In this document: positions 1 through 5,613 of the stretch, in pieces
Position numbering within the stretch: the first letter of the stretch is position 1
Layout of the letters: each line of letters starts with the position of its first letter
NCBI GenBank assembly: GCA_023422735.1
Contig: JAFAGL010000099.1
Coordinates: forward strand, 1 to 7,738
Direction of reading: 5' to 3'
Source of the DNA: Pseudomonadota bacterium
Lineage (GTDB): Bacteria; Pseudomonadota; Alphaproteobacteria; Rhizobiales; Rhizobiaceae
Length of the DNA stretch: 7,738 bases
Translations under genes and position numbers: made by a program
The notes under the pieces: generated by a model
What the model was told of the DNA's origin: nothing
The model's database searches: none
Seen by the model: the letters and a program-made list of their open reading frames with translations, nothing else

Positions 1-1117
1 GGGCATCGCCGATCAGCTGGCGCGCCTGCACATCGCTGCCGAAATAAGCGCGATCGGCAAAGGTCGAGCCATCGGTCGGAGTCGCGCTGATATAAACATA
101 TCCGAAATCCGTATGCGTATCGCTGTAGCGACCATCGGCGGCGAAGGAGAACCCGTTGCCGAAATCATGATCGAACTTCACGGTGACCGTGTCGCGCCCG
201 ATGCCGCGATAATTGTAATCCGGCTCGCCGAAGAAAGCGCTCTGATCGAAATCGACGCCAACCGGATATCCGCCGCTGCCGGCCACGCCATCCTTGTCGA
301 TATGATCGAACACGACGGTGAGATTGGTCTGGTCGGTCGGCCGCCAGGTCAGGCCGCCCATGATGAACTTCGCGTCGTCGCGCGAATAATCATATTCGGC
401 ATCGCCATCCTTGAGCTTGCCGGTGAGGCGATAAGACAGGGTTCCATTCTCGATGATGTCATCACCGAAATCGAAACCGACGCCCTTTTGCTCAAACGAA
501 CCGCCGGTGACATAAACCTCGCCCCAGCGACCGCGCTTCGGGGTCTTGGTGACGAAATTCACGGAGCCGCCCGGATCCGAAACGCCGAAAGTGGTGGATG
601 CCCCGCCCTTGAGAACTTCGACGCGCTCATAGCCGTATGAGTCTTCGCGCATCGAACCGAACGGTTTGCCGAGCGTCAGCCCGTCGCGATACTGGTAAGC
701 ATCGAAGCCGCGAATCTTGTAATAATCGAAGCGATCATCAGCGCCATAGAAATCGGTGACCACGCCGGCGGTGTATTGCAGCACTTCCTCGACAGTTTGC
801 GCGCCGCGCTTTTCGATCTCCTTGGCCGTGACCACGGACACCGAAGCGGGAATGTCGAGGATCGGCGCGGTGATCTTGCCGCCCGCACTCGTGTGCCGCG
901 CCACCGTCGTTGCGCTGTCGTCATCCCCACCGATGCCGTTGCCGGAGCCTTCCCCCTGCACGACAACCTGCTGCAGAACGACGGTCTCGCCGCTCGCAGC
1001 CTCTTGCGCCCAAGCCGCCAGCGGCGTTGCCGCAACAAGCGCGGTGCAGCCAAGAAGAAGGGTCGTCCTGCGACCGATGAAGGATTGTCCCCACGGACGA
1101 CGCGCGTCGATTGTCAT
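1..1117 (-). CDS. TonB-dependent siderophore receptor, N-terminal 372 residues (3' end outside window)
   Basis: This is an outer-membrane receptor that binds a ferric siderophore and imports it with TonB/ExbBD energy. The reverse strand is open from the ATG at 1117 to the window edge, giving 372 codons; I estimate the full family length at about 700 residues, so the C-terminal half of the barrel is missing. Residues 1-37 look like a Sec signal peptide ending in AWA before QE. A TonB-box-like ETVVL sits at 44-48. The plug domain follows, with DIPASVSVV (88-96), YYKIRGFD (132-139), ERVEVLKGG (164-172) and PGGSVNFVTKTP (182-193), all typical of the FhuA/FoxA/FhuE-type siderophore receptors. Alternating aromatic strands from about 200 onward are the start of the barrel. 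GGAA about 8 nt upstream can serve as ribosome binding site. The gene is divergent from the ABC importer, which supports a shared substrate. The exact siderophore cannot be read from this part. Confidence 0.95.
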   Translation of the reverse strand, partial: MTIDARRPWGQSFIGRRTTLLLGCTALVAATPLAAWAQEAASGETVVLQQVVVQGEGSGNGIGGDDDSATTVARHTSAGGKITAPILDIPASVSVVTAKEIEKRGAQTVEEVLQYTAGVVTDFYGADDRFDYYKIRGFDAYQYRDGLTLGKPFGSMREDSYGYERVEVLKGGASTTFGVSDPGGSVNFVTKTPKRGRWGEVYVTGGSFEQKGVGFDFGDDIIENGTLSYRLTGKLKDGDAEYDYSRDDAKFIMGGLTWRPTDQTNLTVVFDHIDKDGVAGSGGYPVGVDFDQSAFFGEPDYNYRGIGRDTVTVKFDHDFGNGFSFAADGRYSDTHTDFGYVYISATPTDGSTFADRAYFGSDVQARQLIGDA

Positions 1118-1271
1118 GACTCAAGTTCCAAATTGCTGTGCAGATTTGGCTCGATGCTGGTGACCTGACGAATTGCTCTCGAATATACGCGACATTCGGC
1201 CTTGTCCCCCGAGCGAGCCCCTGCCCGGTTCATACCCCGACGCCCTGCTAACTTGAGCGTCACACTCCGGT

Positions 1272-1299
1272 ATTGTAAAATCCTGCTGTCTTGTACAAT
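1272..1299. promoter_or_regulatory. Candidate overlapping divergent -10 boxes (TACAAT on both strands)
   Basis: TACAAT at 1294-1299 reads on the plus strand, and ATTGTA at 1272-1277 is TACAAT on the minus strand. Each matches TATAAT at five of six positions. Upstream of each, a TTGTA element lies with about 15 bases of spacing, shorter than the usual 17, so the -35 assignment is weak. If used, transcription would start near 1306 for the importer and near 1265 for the receptor, giving leaders of about 100 and 150 bases. This is inference from symmetry and position only. Confidence 0.3.
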
Positions 1300-1312
1300 G
1301 CTGCGGGATTTT
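1277..1312. promoter_or_regulatory. 36-bp imperfect palindrome, candidate operator
   Basis: AAAATCC (1277-1283) is matched by GGATTTT (1306-1312), and the exact centre is the perfect palindrome TTGTACAA (1291-1298). Both share the same dyad axis at 1294.5. Of the 18 positions in one half, 14 pair with the other half. It lies between the two divergent iron genes, 159 bases from the receptor start and 92 from the binding-protein start, so a dimeric regulator bound here could control both sides. The spacing does not look like a terminator: the arm is not followed by a T-run, and the GC content of the stem is low. The cognate regulator is unknown. Confidence 0.5.
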
Positions 1313-1365
1313 CAGGGCCTTGAAGGCACCATTTTTCGATCAGTGTTGACGATCGGACACAAAGC

Positions 1366-1380
1366 TGAAACGGAGCCTCA
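1366..1380. promoter_or_regulatory. Candidate RirA/IRO box (TGA-N9-TCA)
   Basis: TGAAACGGAGCCTCA fits the TGA-N9-TCA pattern described for the iron-responsive operator bound by the Rrf2-family repressor RirA in Rhizobiales. It ends 24 bases before the binding-protein start codon, a position where a bound repressor could block transcription. Six fixed bases are easily met by chance in a region of this size, so the context of iron genes is the main support. I found no Irr-type ICE motif (TTTAGAA...TTCTAAA). Confidence 0.35.
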
Positions 1381-1394
1381 ACTTTTCTCGACGT

Positions 1395-1398
1395 GAGG
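1395..1398 (+). promoter_or_regulatory. Ribosome binding site that sets the binding-protein start
   Basis: GAGG lies six bases before the ATG at 1405. It overlaps the in-frame GTG at 1393, which would add four residues but has no comparable upstream site. This favours 1405 as the start. Confidence 0.6.
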
Positions 1399-1404
1399 CG
1401 AGCC

Positions 1405-2418
1405 ATGCGGCAGTTTTTCCGGATCCTTCTTGTGGTGGTGACCGCGCTTGTTTCCTTGTGGGGCCAGACCGCCGCCCGCGCCGACGACCAACAGGCATTT
1501 CCGGTTGTCATCCAGCATGCGCTCGGCACCACGACCATTGCTGCCAGACCAAAGCGCGTGGCAACCGTTGCCTGGGCCAATCACGAAGTGCCGCTTGCGC
1601 TTGGAATAGTGCCGGTCGGCTTTGCCGCAGCCAATTTCGGCGACGACGACGATGACGGCGTGCTGCCCTGGGTTTCCGCGCGCCTGAAGGAACTGGGCGC
1701 TGAAGTCCCCCCTGTGTTGTTCGACGAAGGAGACGGCATCGATTTCGAAGCCGTTGCGGCCACCCGTCCAGACGTGATCCTCGCTGCTTATTCCGGGTTA
1801 AGCCAGGAGGACTACGATACGCTGAGCCAGATCGCGCCGGTTGTCGCCTATCCTTCCGCGCCCTGGTCGACCGATTGGCGCGAAATGATCCGCTTGAACA
1901 GCACGGCCCTTGGAATGGCCGCTGAAGGCGAGGCGCTGGTGTCCTCCATCGAAAAGGAGATCGCACGGGCCGTCGCCAAGCACCCCGCGCTGAAAAACAA
2001 ATCGGCGATGTTCGTGACGCATCTCGATCCGTTCGATCTGAGCATTGTGCGGTTTTATACCGATAACGACACCCGCGTGAAATTCTTCGCCGATCTCGGC
2101 CTGACCTCGCCCAAGAGCGTGGTGGATGCGTCGCAAGACGGCGTTTTCGCAAGCTCAATCAGCGCCGAACGGGTCGATATTTTCGACGATGTCGATCTGT
2201 TCGTGACATATGGCAACAAGCTGCTCGTCGATGCGGTGACGACAAATCCGCTTTTGGCGCGGATACCAGCCATCAAGAACGGCGCAATCGTCACGCTTGG
2301 CCGCGATCCGGTGGGAACCGCCGCAAATCCGACGCCACTATCGATTTCCTGGGTGCTCGACGATTATATCGCGCTGCTTTCGCAGGCCGCCGAAAAGGGT
2401 GACGGCAAGGCGCAATGA
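1405..2418 (+). CDS. Periplasmic iron-siderophore substrate-binding protein of ABC importer
   Basis: This protein (337 aa) should capture the ferric siderophore in the periplasm and deliver it to the permease pair, the role of FepB/FhuD. Residues 1-26 form a Sec signal peptide: MR followed by a hydrophobic core and a cleavage site after ARA. There is no lipobox cysteine, so it is probably soluble, as is usual in Gram-negatives. The rest fits a helical-backbone (cluster A-II, class III) binding protein: ARPKRVATVAW (47-57), LALGIVPVGF (64-73), an acidic loop GDDDDDGVLPW (79-89), RPDVILA (121-127) and a C-terminal NPLLARIPAIKNGAIVTLG (281-299). ATG 1405 is preferred over GTG 1393 because of the GAGG site. 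Its stop overlaps the next start as ATGA. I do not assign a gene symbol because the substrate is not proven; by position and neighbours it is the fepB equivalent. Confidence 0.93.
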   Translation: MRQFFRILLVVVTALVSLWGQTAARADDQQAFPVVIQHALGTTTIAARPKRVATVAWANHEVPLALGIVPVGFAAANFGDDDDDGVLPWVSARLKELGAEVPPVLFDEGDGIDFEAVAATRPDVILAAYSGLSQEDYDTLSQIAPVVAYPSAPWSTDWREMIRLNSTALGMAAEGEALVSSIEKEIARAVAKHPALKNKSAMFVTHLDPFDLSIVRFYTDNDTRVKFFADLGLTSPKSVVDASQDGVFASSISAERVDIFDDVDLFVTYGNKLLVDAVTTNPLLARIPAIKNGAIVTLGRDPVGTAANPTPLSISWVLDDYIALLSQAAEKGDGKAQ

Positions 2419-3473
2419 GCGCACGCAAAGCCAGGTCGAGGTCGACTGTTCCTTCTGGTCCGGGCCGGTTTGCCGCAGGATCGGGGAAAAGCCATATGAT
2501 ATGGTTTGCCTGCCTATTTGTGCTGGTGATCGTCCTCGCGTCGCTGTCGATTGCAATCGGCACCCGCAATGTAAATCTTTCCGATATTCTCGGCGCTCTC
2601 TCGGGACAGGCAGAAACGATCGGCCAGGCTGCCGTAACCGTGCGCATTCCGCGAACATGGCTGGCCATTCTGGCGGGTGCGGCTTTGGGCGTATCCGGCG
2701 CCGTGATGCAAGGCGTGACGCGCAATCCGCTGGCCGATCCCGGCATTCTGGGCGTGAATATGGGCGCTTCGCTGGCCATCGCGATCGGCGTCGCCTGGTT
2801 CGGCATCACCTCCGTGCAAAGCTTCATCTGGACCGCAATCCTGGGTGCGTGGTTCACGACGCTGTTTGTTTACACGATCGGCTCGCTCGGGCGCGGTGGC
2901 GCCACACCGTTGAAACTTGCTTTGGCAGGGACAGCGACCTCCATCGCCTTTGTTTCGCTGGTTCTCGCCGTGGTGATGACGCGCAATGACATCGCCGGCG
3001 GCTTGCGCTCCTGGCAGATCGGGGGCGTGGGCGGTGCGACGACCGAACGGGTCCTTACCGCCCTGCCCTTTCTGCTTGTCGGCTTTGTGCTCGCCTGGGG
3101 TTCAGCGCGCAAGCTGAACGCTTTGGCGCTTGGCGACGACCTTGCCGCAGGTTTCGGCGAGAATGTCGCGATCACGCGTGCGCTTGCTGCCTTCGGCGCA
3201 GTGCTTCTTTGCGGCGCGGCGACGGCAGTTTGTGGACCGATCGCCTTTGTGGGTCTGGTTGTGCCGCATCTTTGCCGCTTGCTGATCGGCGTCGATTATC
3301 GCTGGCTGATCCCGTTTTCAGCGCTTTCAGGCGCGTGCCTGCTGCTTCTTGGCGATATTGCCGGCCGTATCGTCGCGCGGCCCAGCGAACTGGATGTTGG
3401 CATCGTGACCGCCTTTATCGGTGCGCCGTTCTTTATCTGGATCGTGCGTCGACAAAGGATCCGCGAATTATGA
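2415..3473 (+). CDS. fepD: Ferric-siderophore ABC transporter permease, FecCD family, FepD-like
   Basis: This inner-membrane permease (352 aa) would form one half of the translocation channel together with the next gene product. A basic cytoplasmic tail of about 27 residues precedes the first membrane helix (about 28-48). Family motifs then appear in order: VRIPRTWLAILAGAALGVSG (76-95), MQGVTRNPLADPGILGVN (98-115), LALGDD (237-242), CGPIAFVGLVVPHLCRLL (273-290) and ELDVGIVTAFIGAPFFIWI (325-343). Eight or more hydrophobic stretches are visible, in line with the roughly ten helices of this family. The start overlaps the upstream stop (ATGA), indicating translational coupling. Met-28 is an alternative start that would remove the basic tail, but the overlap favours 2415. 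The name fepD is by family resemblance; the closeness to E. coli FepD cannot be measured here. Confidence 0.93.
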   Translation: MSARKARSRSTVPSGPGRFAAGSGKSHMIWFACLFVLVIVLASLSIAIGTRNVNLSDILGALSGQAETIGQAAVTVRIPRTWLAILAGAALGVSGAVMQGVTRNPLADPGILGVNMGASLAIAIGVAWFGITSVQSFIWTAILGAWFTTLFVYTIGSLGRGGATPLKLALAGTATSIAFVSLVLAVVMTRNDIAGGLRSWQIGGVGGATTERVLTALPFLLVGFVLAWGSARKLNALALGDDLAAGFGENVAITRALAAFGAVLLCGAATAVCGPIAFVGLVVPHLCRLLIGVDYRWLIPFSALSGACLLLLGDIAGRIVARPSELDVGIVTAFIGAPFFIWIVRRQRIREL

Positions 3474-4510
3474 GCGCCACGGTTTCCACGGCGCAACGGG
3501 TTGCTGCGGACCGCAAATCCCGTGCAACACGGCGGCATCTGCTCATCCTTCTGATGATCGGGCTGATTTTGGCGATCTTCCTGCTGACATTGATGCTCGG
3601 CCAATCCTTTACACCTCCACGTGACGTCTGGTCGGTGCTGATCGGCCATGATGTGCCGGGGGCTAGCTTTACTGTCGGCCAGCTCCGCTTGCCGCGCGCT
3701 GTGATGGCGCTTCTTGCGGGCCTTGCTTTCGGCATGAGCGGCGCCGCGTTTCAGGTCATGTTGCGCAATCCGCTCGCAAGCCCCGATATTATCGGCATCA
3801 GCTACGGCGCAAGTGCCGCCGCCGTGTTTGCAATCGTCATCCTGCAAATGAGCGGCGCTTCGATTTCGCTGTTGGCGATCACAGCCGGGCTTGCCATTGC
3901 CGCCCTTGTTTACGGCCTGTCATTTCGCAACGGTGTGGCCGGGACCCGGTTCATTCTGGTCGGGATCGGCGTTGCCGCCATGCTGGAAAGCTTCATCTCC
4001 TACACGCTTTCGCAAGCGCCGGCCTGGTCGCTCCAGGAAGCGATGCGCTGGCTGACAGGAAGCGTCAATGGCGCCCGACTCGAACAAGCAATCCCGCTTG
4101 CGCTCGCATTGCTTGGTTTCGGTGGACTTTTGTTGAACCGCGCGCGCGATCTCGAAGCTTTGCGCCTGGGCGACGACATGGCCGCAGCGCTTGGCGTCAA
4201 TGTCGCAGCAACCCGCCTGCTCGTGATGATCGCCGCTGTCGGTGCGCTTTCGGTTGCCACCGCAGTCACCGGCCCCATCGCCTTTGTTGCCTTTCTGTCC
4301 GGTCCGATCGCGGCGCGCATTGTGGGAAGCGAAGGTTCGCTCCTCCTCCCGGCTGCCCTTGTGGGCGCACTTCTGGTTCTGGCGGGCGATTATGCCGGGC
4401 AGTTTCTTTTGCCGAGCCGCTATCCGGTTGGCGTGGTCACCGGCGCGCTTGGGGCACCTTACCTGATTTACCTCATTATCCGCGTCAATCGCACGGGGCG
4501 CACCTTATGA
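3470..4510 (+). CDS. fepG: Ferric-siderophore ABC transporter permease, FecCD family, FepG-like
   Basis: This is the second inner-membrane permease (346 aa), the expected partner of the FepD-like protein. A basic N-terminus is followed by a strong first helix (about 24-43). Motifs in order: QLRLPRAVMALLAGLAFGMS (71-90), AAFQVMLRNPLASPDIIGI (92-110), GVAGTRFILVGIGVAAML (155-172), LRLGDD (231-236) and YPVGVVTGALGAPYLIYLI (318-336). The wording around LVGIG and the GALGAPYLI end resembles FepG. The usual VPH after the GPIAFV motif is replaced here by LSGPIAAR (276-283). ATG 3470 forms an ATGA overlap with the upstream stop and has AAAGGA ten bases before it. The frame stays open upstream to 3209, but that part lies inside the previous gene and gives non-membrane, arginine-rich sequence, so it is rejected. 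Confidence 0.93.
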   Translation: MSATVSTAQRVAADRKSRATRRHLLILLMIGLILAIFLLTLMLGQSFTPPRDVWSVLIGHDVPGASFTVGQLRLPRAVMALLAGLAFGMSGAAFQVMLRNPLASPDIIGISYGASAAAVFAIVILQMSGASISLLAITAGLAIAALVYGLSFRNGVAGTRFILVGIGVAAMLESFISYTLSQAPAWSLQEAMRWLTGSVNGARLEQAIPLALALLGFGGLLLNRARDLEALRLGDDMAAALGVNVAATRLLVMIAAVGALSVATAVTGPIAFVAFLSGPIAARIVGSEGSLLLPAALVGALLVLAGDYAGQFLLPSRYPVGVVTGALGAPYLIYLIIRVNRTGRTL

Positions 4511-5304
4511 ACGAGCACCGCCTCCAGGTCCAAAATCTTGCCGCTGGCTATCATGAACGCGCTGTTCTCGACGGTATCGATTTCGCCCTCCCGGTGAGCC
4601 GGATCACCGCGATCGTGGGCGCCAATGCCTGCGGCAAATCCACTTTGCTGCGCACCATGTCACGCCTGCTTTTTCCATCCAGCGGTCAAGTCCTGCTCGA
4701 TGGCAAATCGATCCACCGCATGGCGCCGCGAGAACTGGCGCGTATTCTGGGGCTTTTGCCGCAATCGCCGGTGACGCCGGAAGGGATCACCGTTTCAGAT
4801 CTCGTGGGACGCGGGCGGCATCCGCATCAAGGCATTTTCTCTCGTTGGACAAGTGAAGACGACACGGCCGTGGCGGACGCGCTTGAAGCGACGCATACGG
4901 TCGATCTGGCCGAGCGTCTGGTCGACGAGTTATCCGGCGGACAGCGCCAGCGTGTGTGGATTGCGATGGCGCTTGCCCAACGGACCGACCTTCTGCTTCT
5001 GGACGAGCCGACCACATTTCTCGATATCAGCCACCAGATCGAGGTGCTCGATCTTCTGGTCGATCTTAATCGCAAGCGCGGCACCACGATCGTGATGGTT
5101 CTGCATGATCTCAACCTCGCGGCGCGCTATGCCGACCACCTGATCGCGATGGCCGATGGCCGGCTGCATGCGCAAGGCACGCCTCAGGAGGTTTTGACCG
5201 AAGCGAATATCCGACATGTGTTCGGGCTGGAAAGCCGGGTCGTGCCCGATCCGGTATCCGGGCGCCCGCTGATGCTTCCGATCGGCCGGCACAACTGCCT
5301 GTGA
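4507..5304 (+). CDS. fepC: Ferric-siderophore ABC transporter ATP-binding protein, FepC-like
   Basis: This cytoplasmic ATPase (265 aa) powers the importer by ATP binding and hydrolysis at a dimer interface beneath the two permeases. All working motifs are present: Walker A GANACGKST (38-46), Q-loop Gln-86, signature LSGGQ (142-146), Walker B LLLLDEP (162-168) with catalytic Glu-167, a D-loop at LDIS (172-175) and switch His-200. GRGRHPHQGIFSRW (101-114) and the C-terminal DPVSGRPLMLPIGR (248-261) are very like E. coli FepC as I recall it. Walker A has Ala where GPNGCGKST is more usual, but the general GxxxxGKST pattern is intact. The start overlaps the permease stop (ATGA). The gene closes the operon; 309 non-coding bases follow before repA. 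Confidence 0.95.
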   Translation: MNEHRLQVQNLAAGYHERAVLDGIDFALPVSRITAIVGANACGKSTLLRTMSRLLFPSSGQVLLDGKSIHRMAPRELARILGLLPQSPVTPEGITVSDLVGRGRHPHQGIFSRWTSEDDTAVADALEATHTVDLAERLVDELSGGQRQRVWIAMALAQRTDLLLLDEPTTFLDISHQIEVLDLLVDLNRKRGTTIVMVLHDLNLAARYADHLIAMADGRLHAQGTPQEVLTEANIRHVFGLESRVVPDPVSGRPLMLPIGRHNCL

Positions 5305-5347
5305 TGCGGGCACGATTCGTAGCAACGGCTGCGCGACCCGCGCCCAT

Positions 5348-5381
5348 GGCTTGCTCATGAAAGCTGTGGGATTCATTTTTT
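5348..5381 (+). terminator. Weak candidate terminator after the importer operon
   Basis: GGCTT (5348-5352) can pair with AAGCT (5361-5365), with one G-U pair, across an eight-base loop. A run of six T lies at 5376-5381, about ten bases after the stem. The stem is short and the gap to the T-run is long, so this is a poor intrinsic terminator. An alternative pairing, AAGCTG (5361-5366) with CAGCTT (5384-5389), puts the T-run in the loop. Termination may be Rho-dependent, or transcription may continue toward repA. Confidence 0.2.
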
Positions 5382-5440
5382 GCCAGCTTGACGTCGCCGA
5401 ACGCAGGGTCAATGCTTCGGTTGAACTCCTATAAGTGAAT

Positions 5441-5458
5441 GTTTTCATTGCTGAAAAC
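5441..5458. repeat. 18-bp palindrome GTTTTCA-N4-TGAAAAC, parS-like
   Basis: Two perfect 7-bp arms flank the four bases TTGC. The arms fit those of the 16-bp parS palindromes of repABC replicons (GTT-N4-GC-N4-AAC), but the centre has four bases instead of two, so the half-sites are shifted by two bases. It lies 155 bases before repA. It could be a degenerate or variant RepB site, or a RepA operator. I saw no exact 16-bp match to the parS pattern in the rep region of the window. Confidence 0.45.
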
Positions 5459-5497
5459 CCGCGAGATGTGGTCCGCCTATGCGATGTAAGCTGGCGC

Positions 5498-5514
5498 GTT
5501 AAGGTTTCGTTAAC
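5498..5514. repeat. Paired GTTAA elements in the repA upstream region
   Basis: GTTAA occurs at 5498-5502 and again at 5509-5513, eleven bases apart, about one helical turn. The second copy is part of the palindrome GTTAAC (5509-5514). Together they also read as GTTAA-N7-TTAAC. The AT-rich tract TTTAAA follows directly. This could be a protein-binding site on one face of the helix, or part of the promoter. Confidence 0.3.
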
Positions 5515-5552
5515 TTTAAAACGCTGGACCCGAAGCCGGAATCATGCGCTAA

Positions 5553-5579
5553 GCTTTGACGCCGAAAGGGCATCAAAGC
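5553..5579. promoter_or_regulatory. Stem-loop/inverted repeat in the repA leader, candidate autoregulatory operator
   Basis: GCTTTGA (5553-5559) pairs perfectly with TCAAAGC (5573-5579). After one C/A mismatch, GCC (5561-5563) pairs with GGC (5569-5571), closing a five-base GAAAG loop. This gives a 7+3 bp hairpin ending 34 bases before the repA start. No T-run follows, so it is not an intrinsic terminator. RepA proteins of repABC replicons repress their own promoter, so a DNA operator is the simplest reading; an RNA leader hairpin affecting repA translation is the alternative. Confidence 0.5.
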
Positions 5580-5593
5580 GGGCATTGCCCGTC

Positions 5594-5600
5594 AGAGGGG
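5594..5600 (+). promoter_or_regulatory. repA ribosome binding site with long spacing
   Basis: AGAGGGG is the only purine-rich site before the ATG at 5614 and lies 13 bases from it, longer than the usual 5-10. This may mean weak repA translation, which would suit a tightly limited partition protein. Confidence 0.5.
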
Positions 5601-5613
5601 TTAGAACACAGCA

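Larger units (their letters stand above)
1118..1404. promoter_or_regulatory. Divergent control region between receptor and ABC importer
   Basis: These 287 bases separate the start codons of two divergently read iron-uptake units, so both promoters should lie here. The centre holds the 36-bp palindrome at 1277-1312 and mirror-image TACAAT boxes (separate entries). A second -10-like TATATT reads on the minus strand at 1187-1182, closer to the receptor, but it has no good -35 partner. A small inverted repeat, CGATC-N9-GATCG, lies at 1337-1355, and a TGA-N9-TCA motif at 1366-1380. A 64-codon plus-strand reading frame (1202-1396) crosses the region, but it has no recognisable content and runs over the regulatory motifs. 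Confidence 0.75.
5305..5613. promoter_or_regulatory. Non-coding region between iron operon and repA
   Basis: These 309 bases must hold the end of the importer transcript and the repA promoter. They carry a run of inverted repeats: AAGCTG/CAGCTT at 5361-5389, TTGAC/GTCAA at 5388-5412, GTTTTCA/TGAAAAC at 5441-5458, GTTAA elements at 5498-5514 and a stem-loop at 5553-5579. No clean -35/-10 pair stands out. TATAAG at 5430-5435 and CTTGAC at 5387-5392 are the best isolated pieces, but they are not correctly spaced. Reading frames crossing the region have no recognisable protein content. In known repABC replicons such leaders bind RepA and sometimes RepB for autoregulation or partition. Confidence 0.7.

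Noticed and set aside
113..640. Plus-strand open frame of 175 codons
   Set aside because: It is antisense to the TonB receptor, whose reverse-strand translation shows clear family motifs across the same bases. The plus-strand product has no recognisable domain.
1046..1060. LLLGC lipobox-like string in the receptor signal peptide (residues 20-24)
   Set aside because: The hydrophobic core continues beyond the cysteine to a good AWA cleavage site, and TonB receptors are beta-barrels, not lipoproteins.
1202..1396. 64-codon plus-strand frame in the divergent region
   Set aside because: It has no family resemblance, crosses the palindrome and promoter-like elements, and ends over the ribosome binding site of the binding-protein gene.
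1393..1404. GTG start four codons upstream for the binding protein
   Set aside because: The GAGG site overlaps this GTG and is correctly spaced for the ATG at 1405, which also gives a normal signal peptide.
3209..3469. 87-codon upstream extension of the second permease
   Set aside because: It lies wholly within the first permease gene in another frame, is arginine-rich and non-membrane. The ATGA overlap at 3470 is the natural start.
5430..5435. TATAAG as repA -10 box
   Set aside because: No -35-like hexamer lies at 16-18 bases upstream; the nearby TTGAAC is only three bases away.
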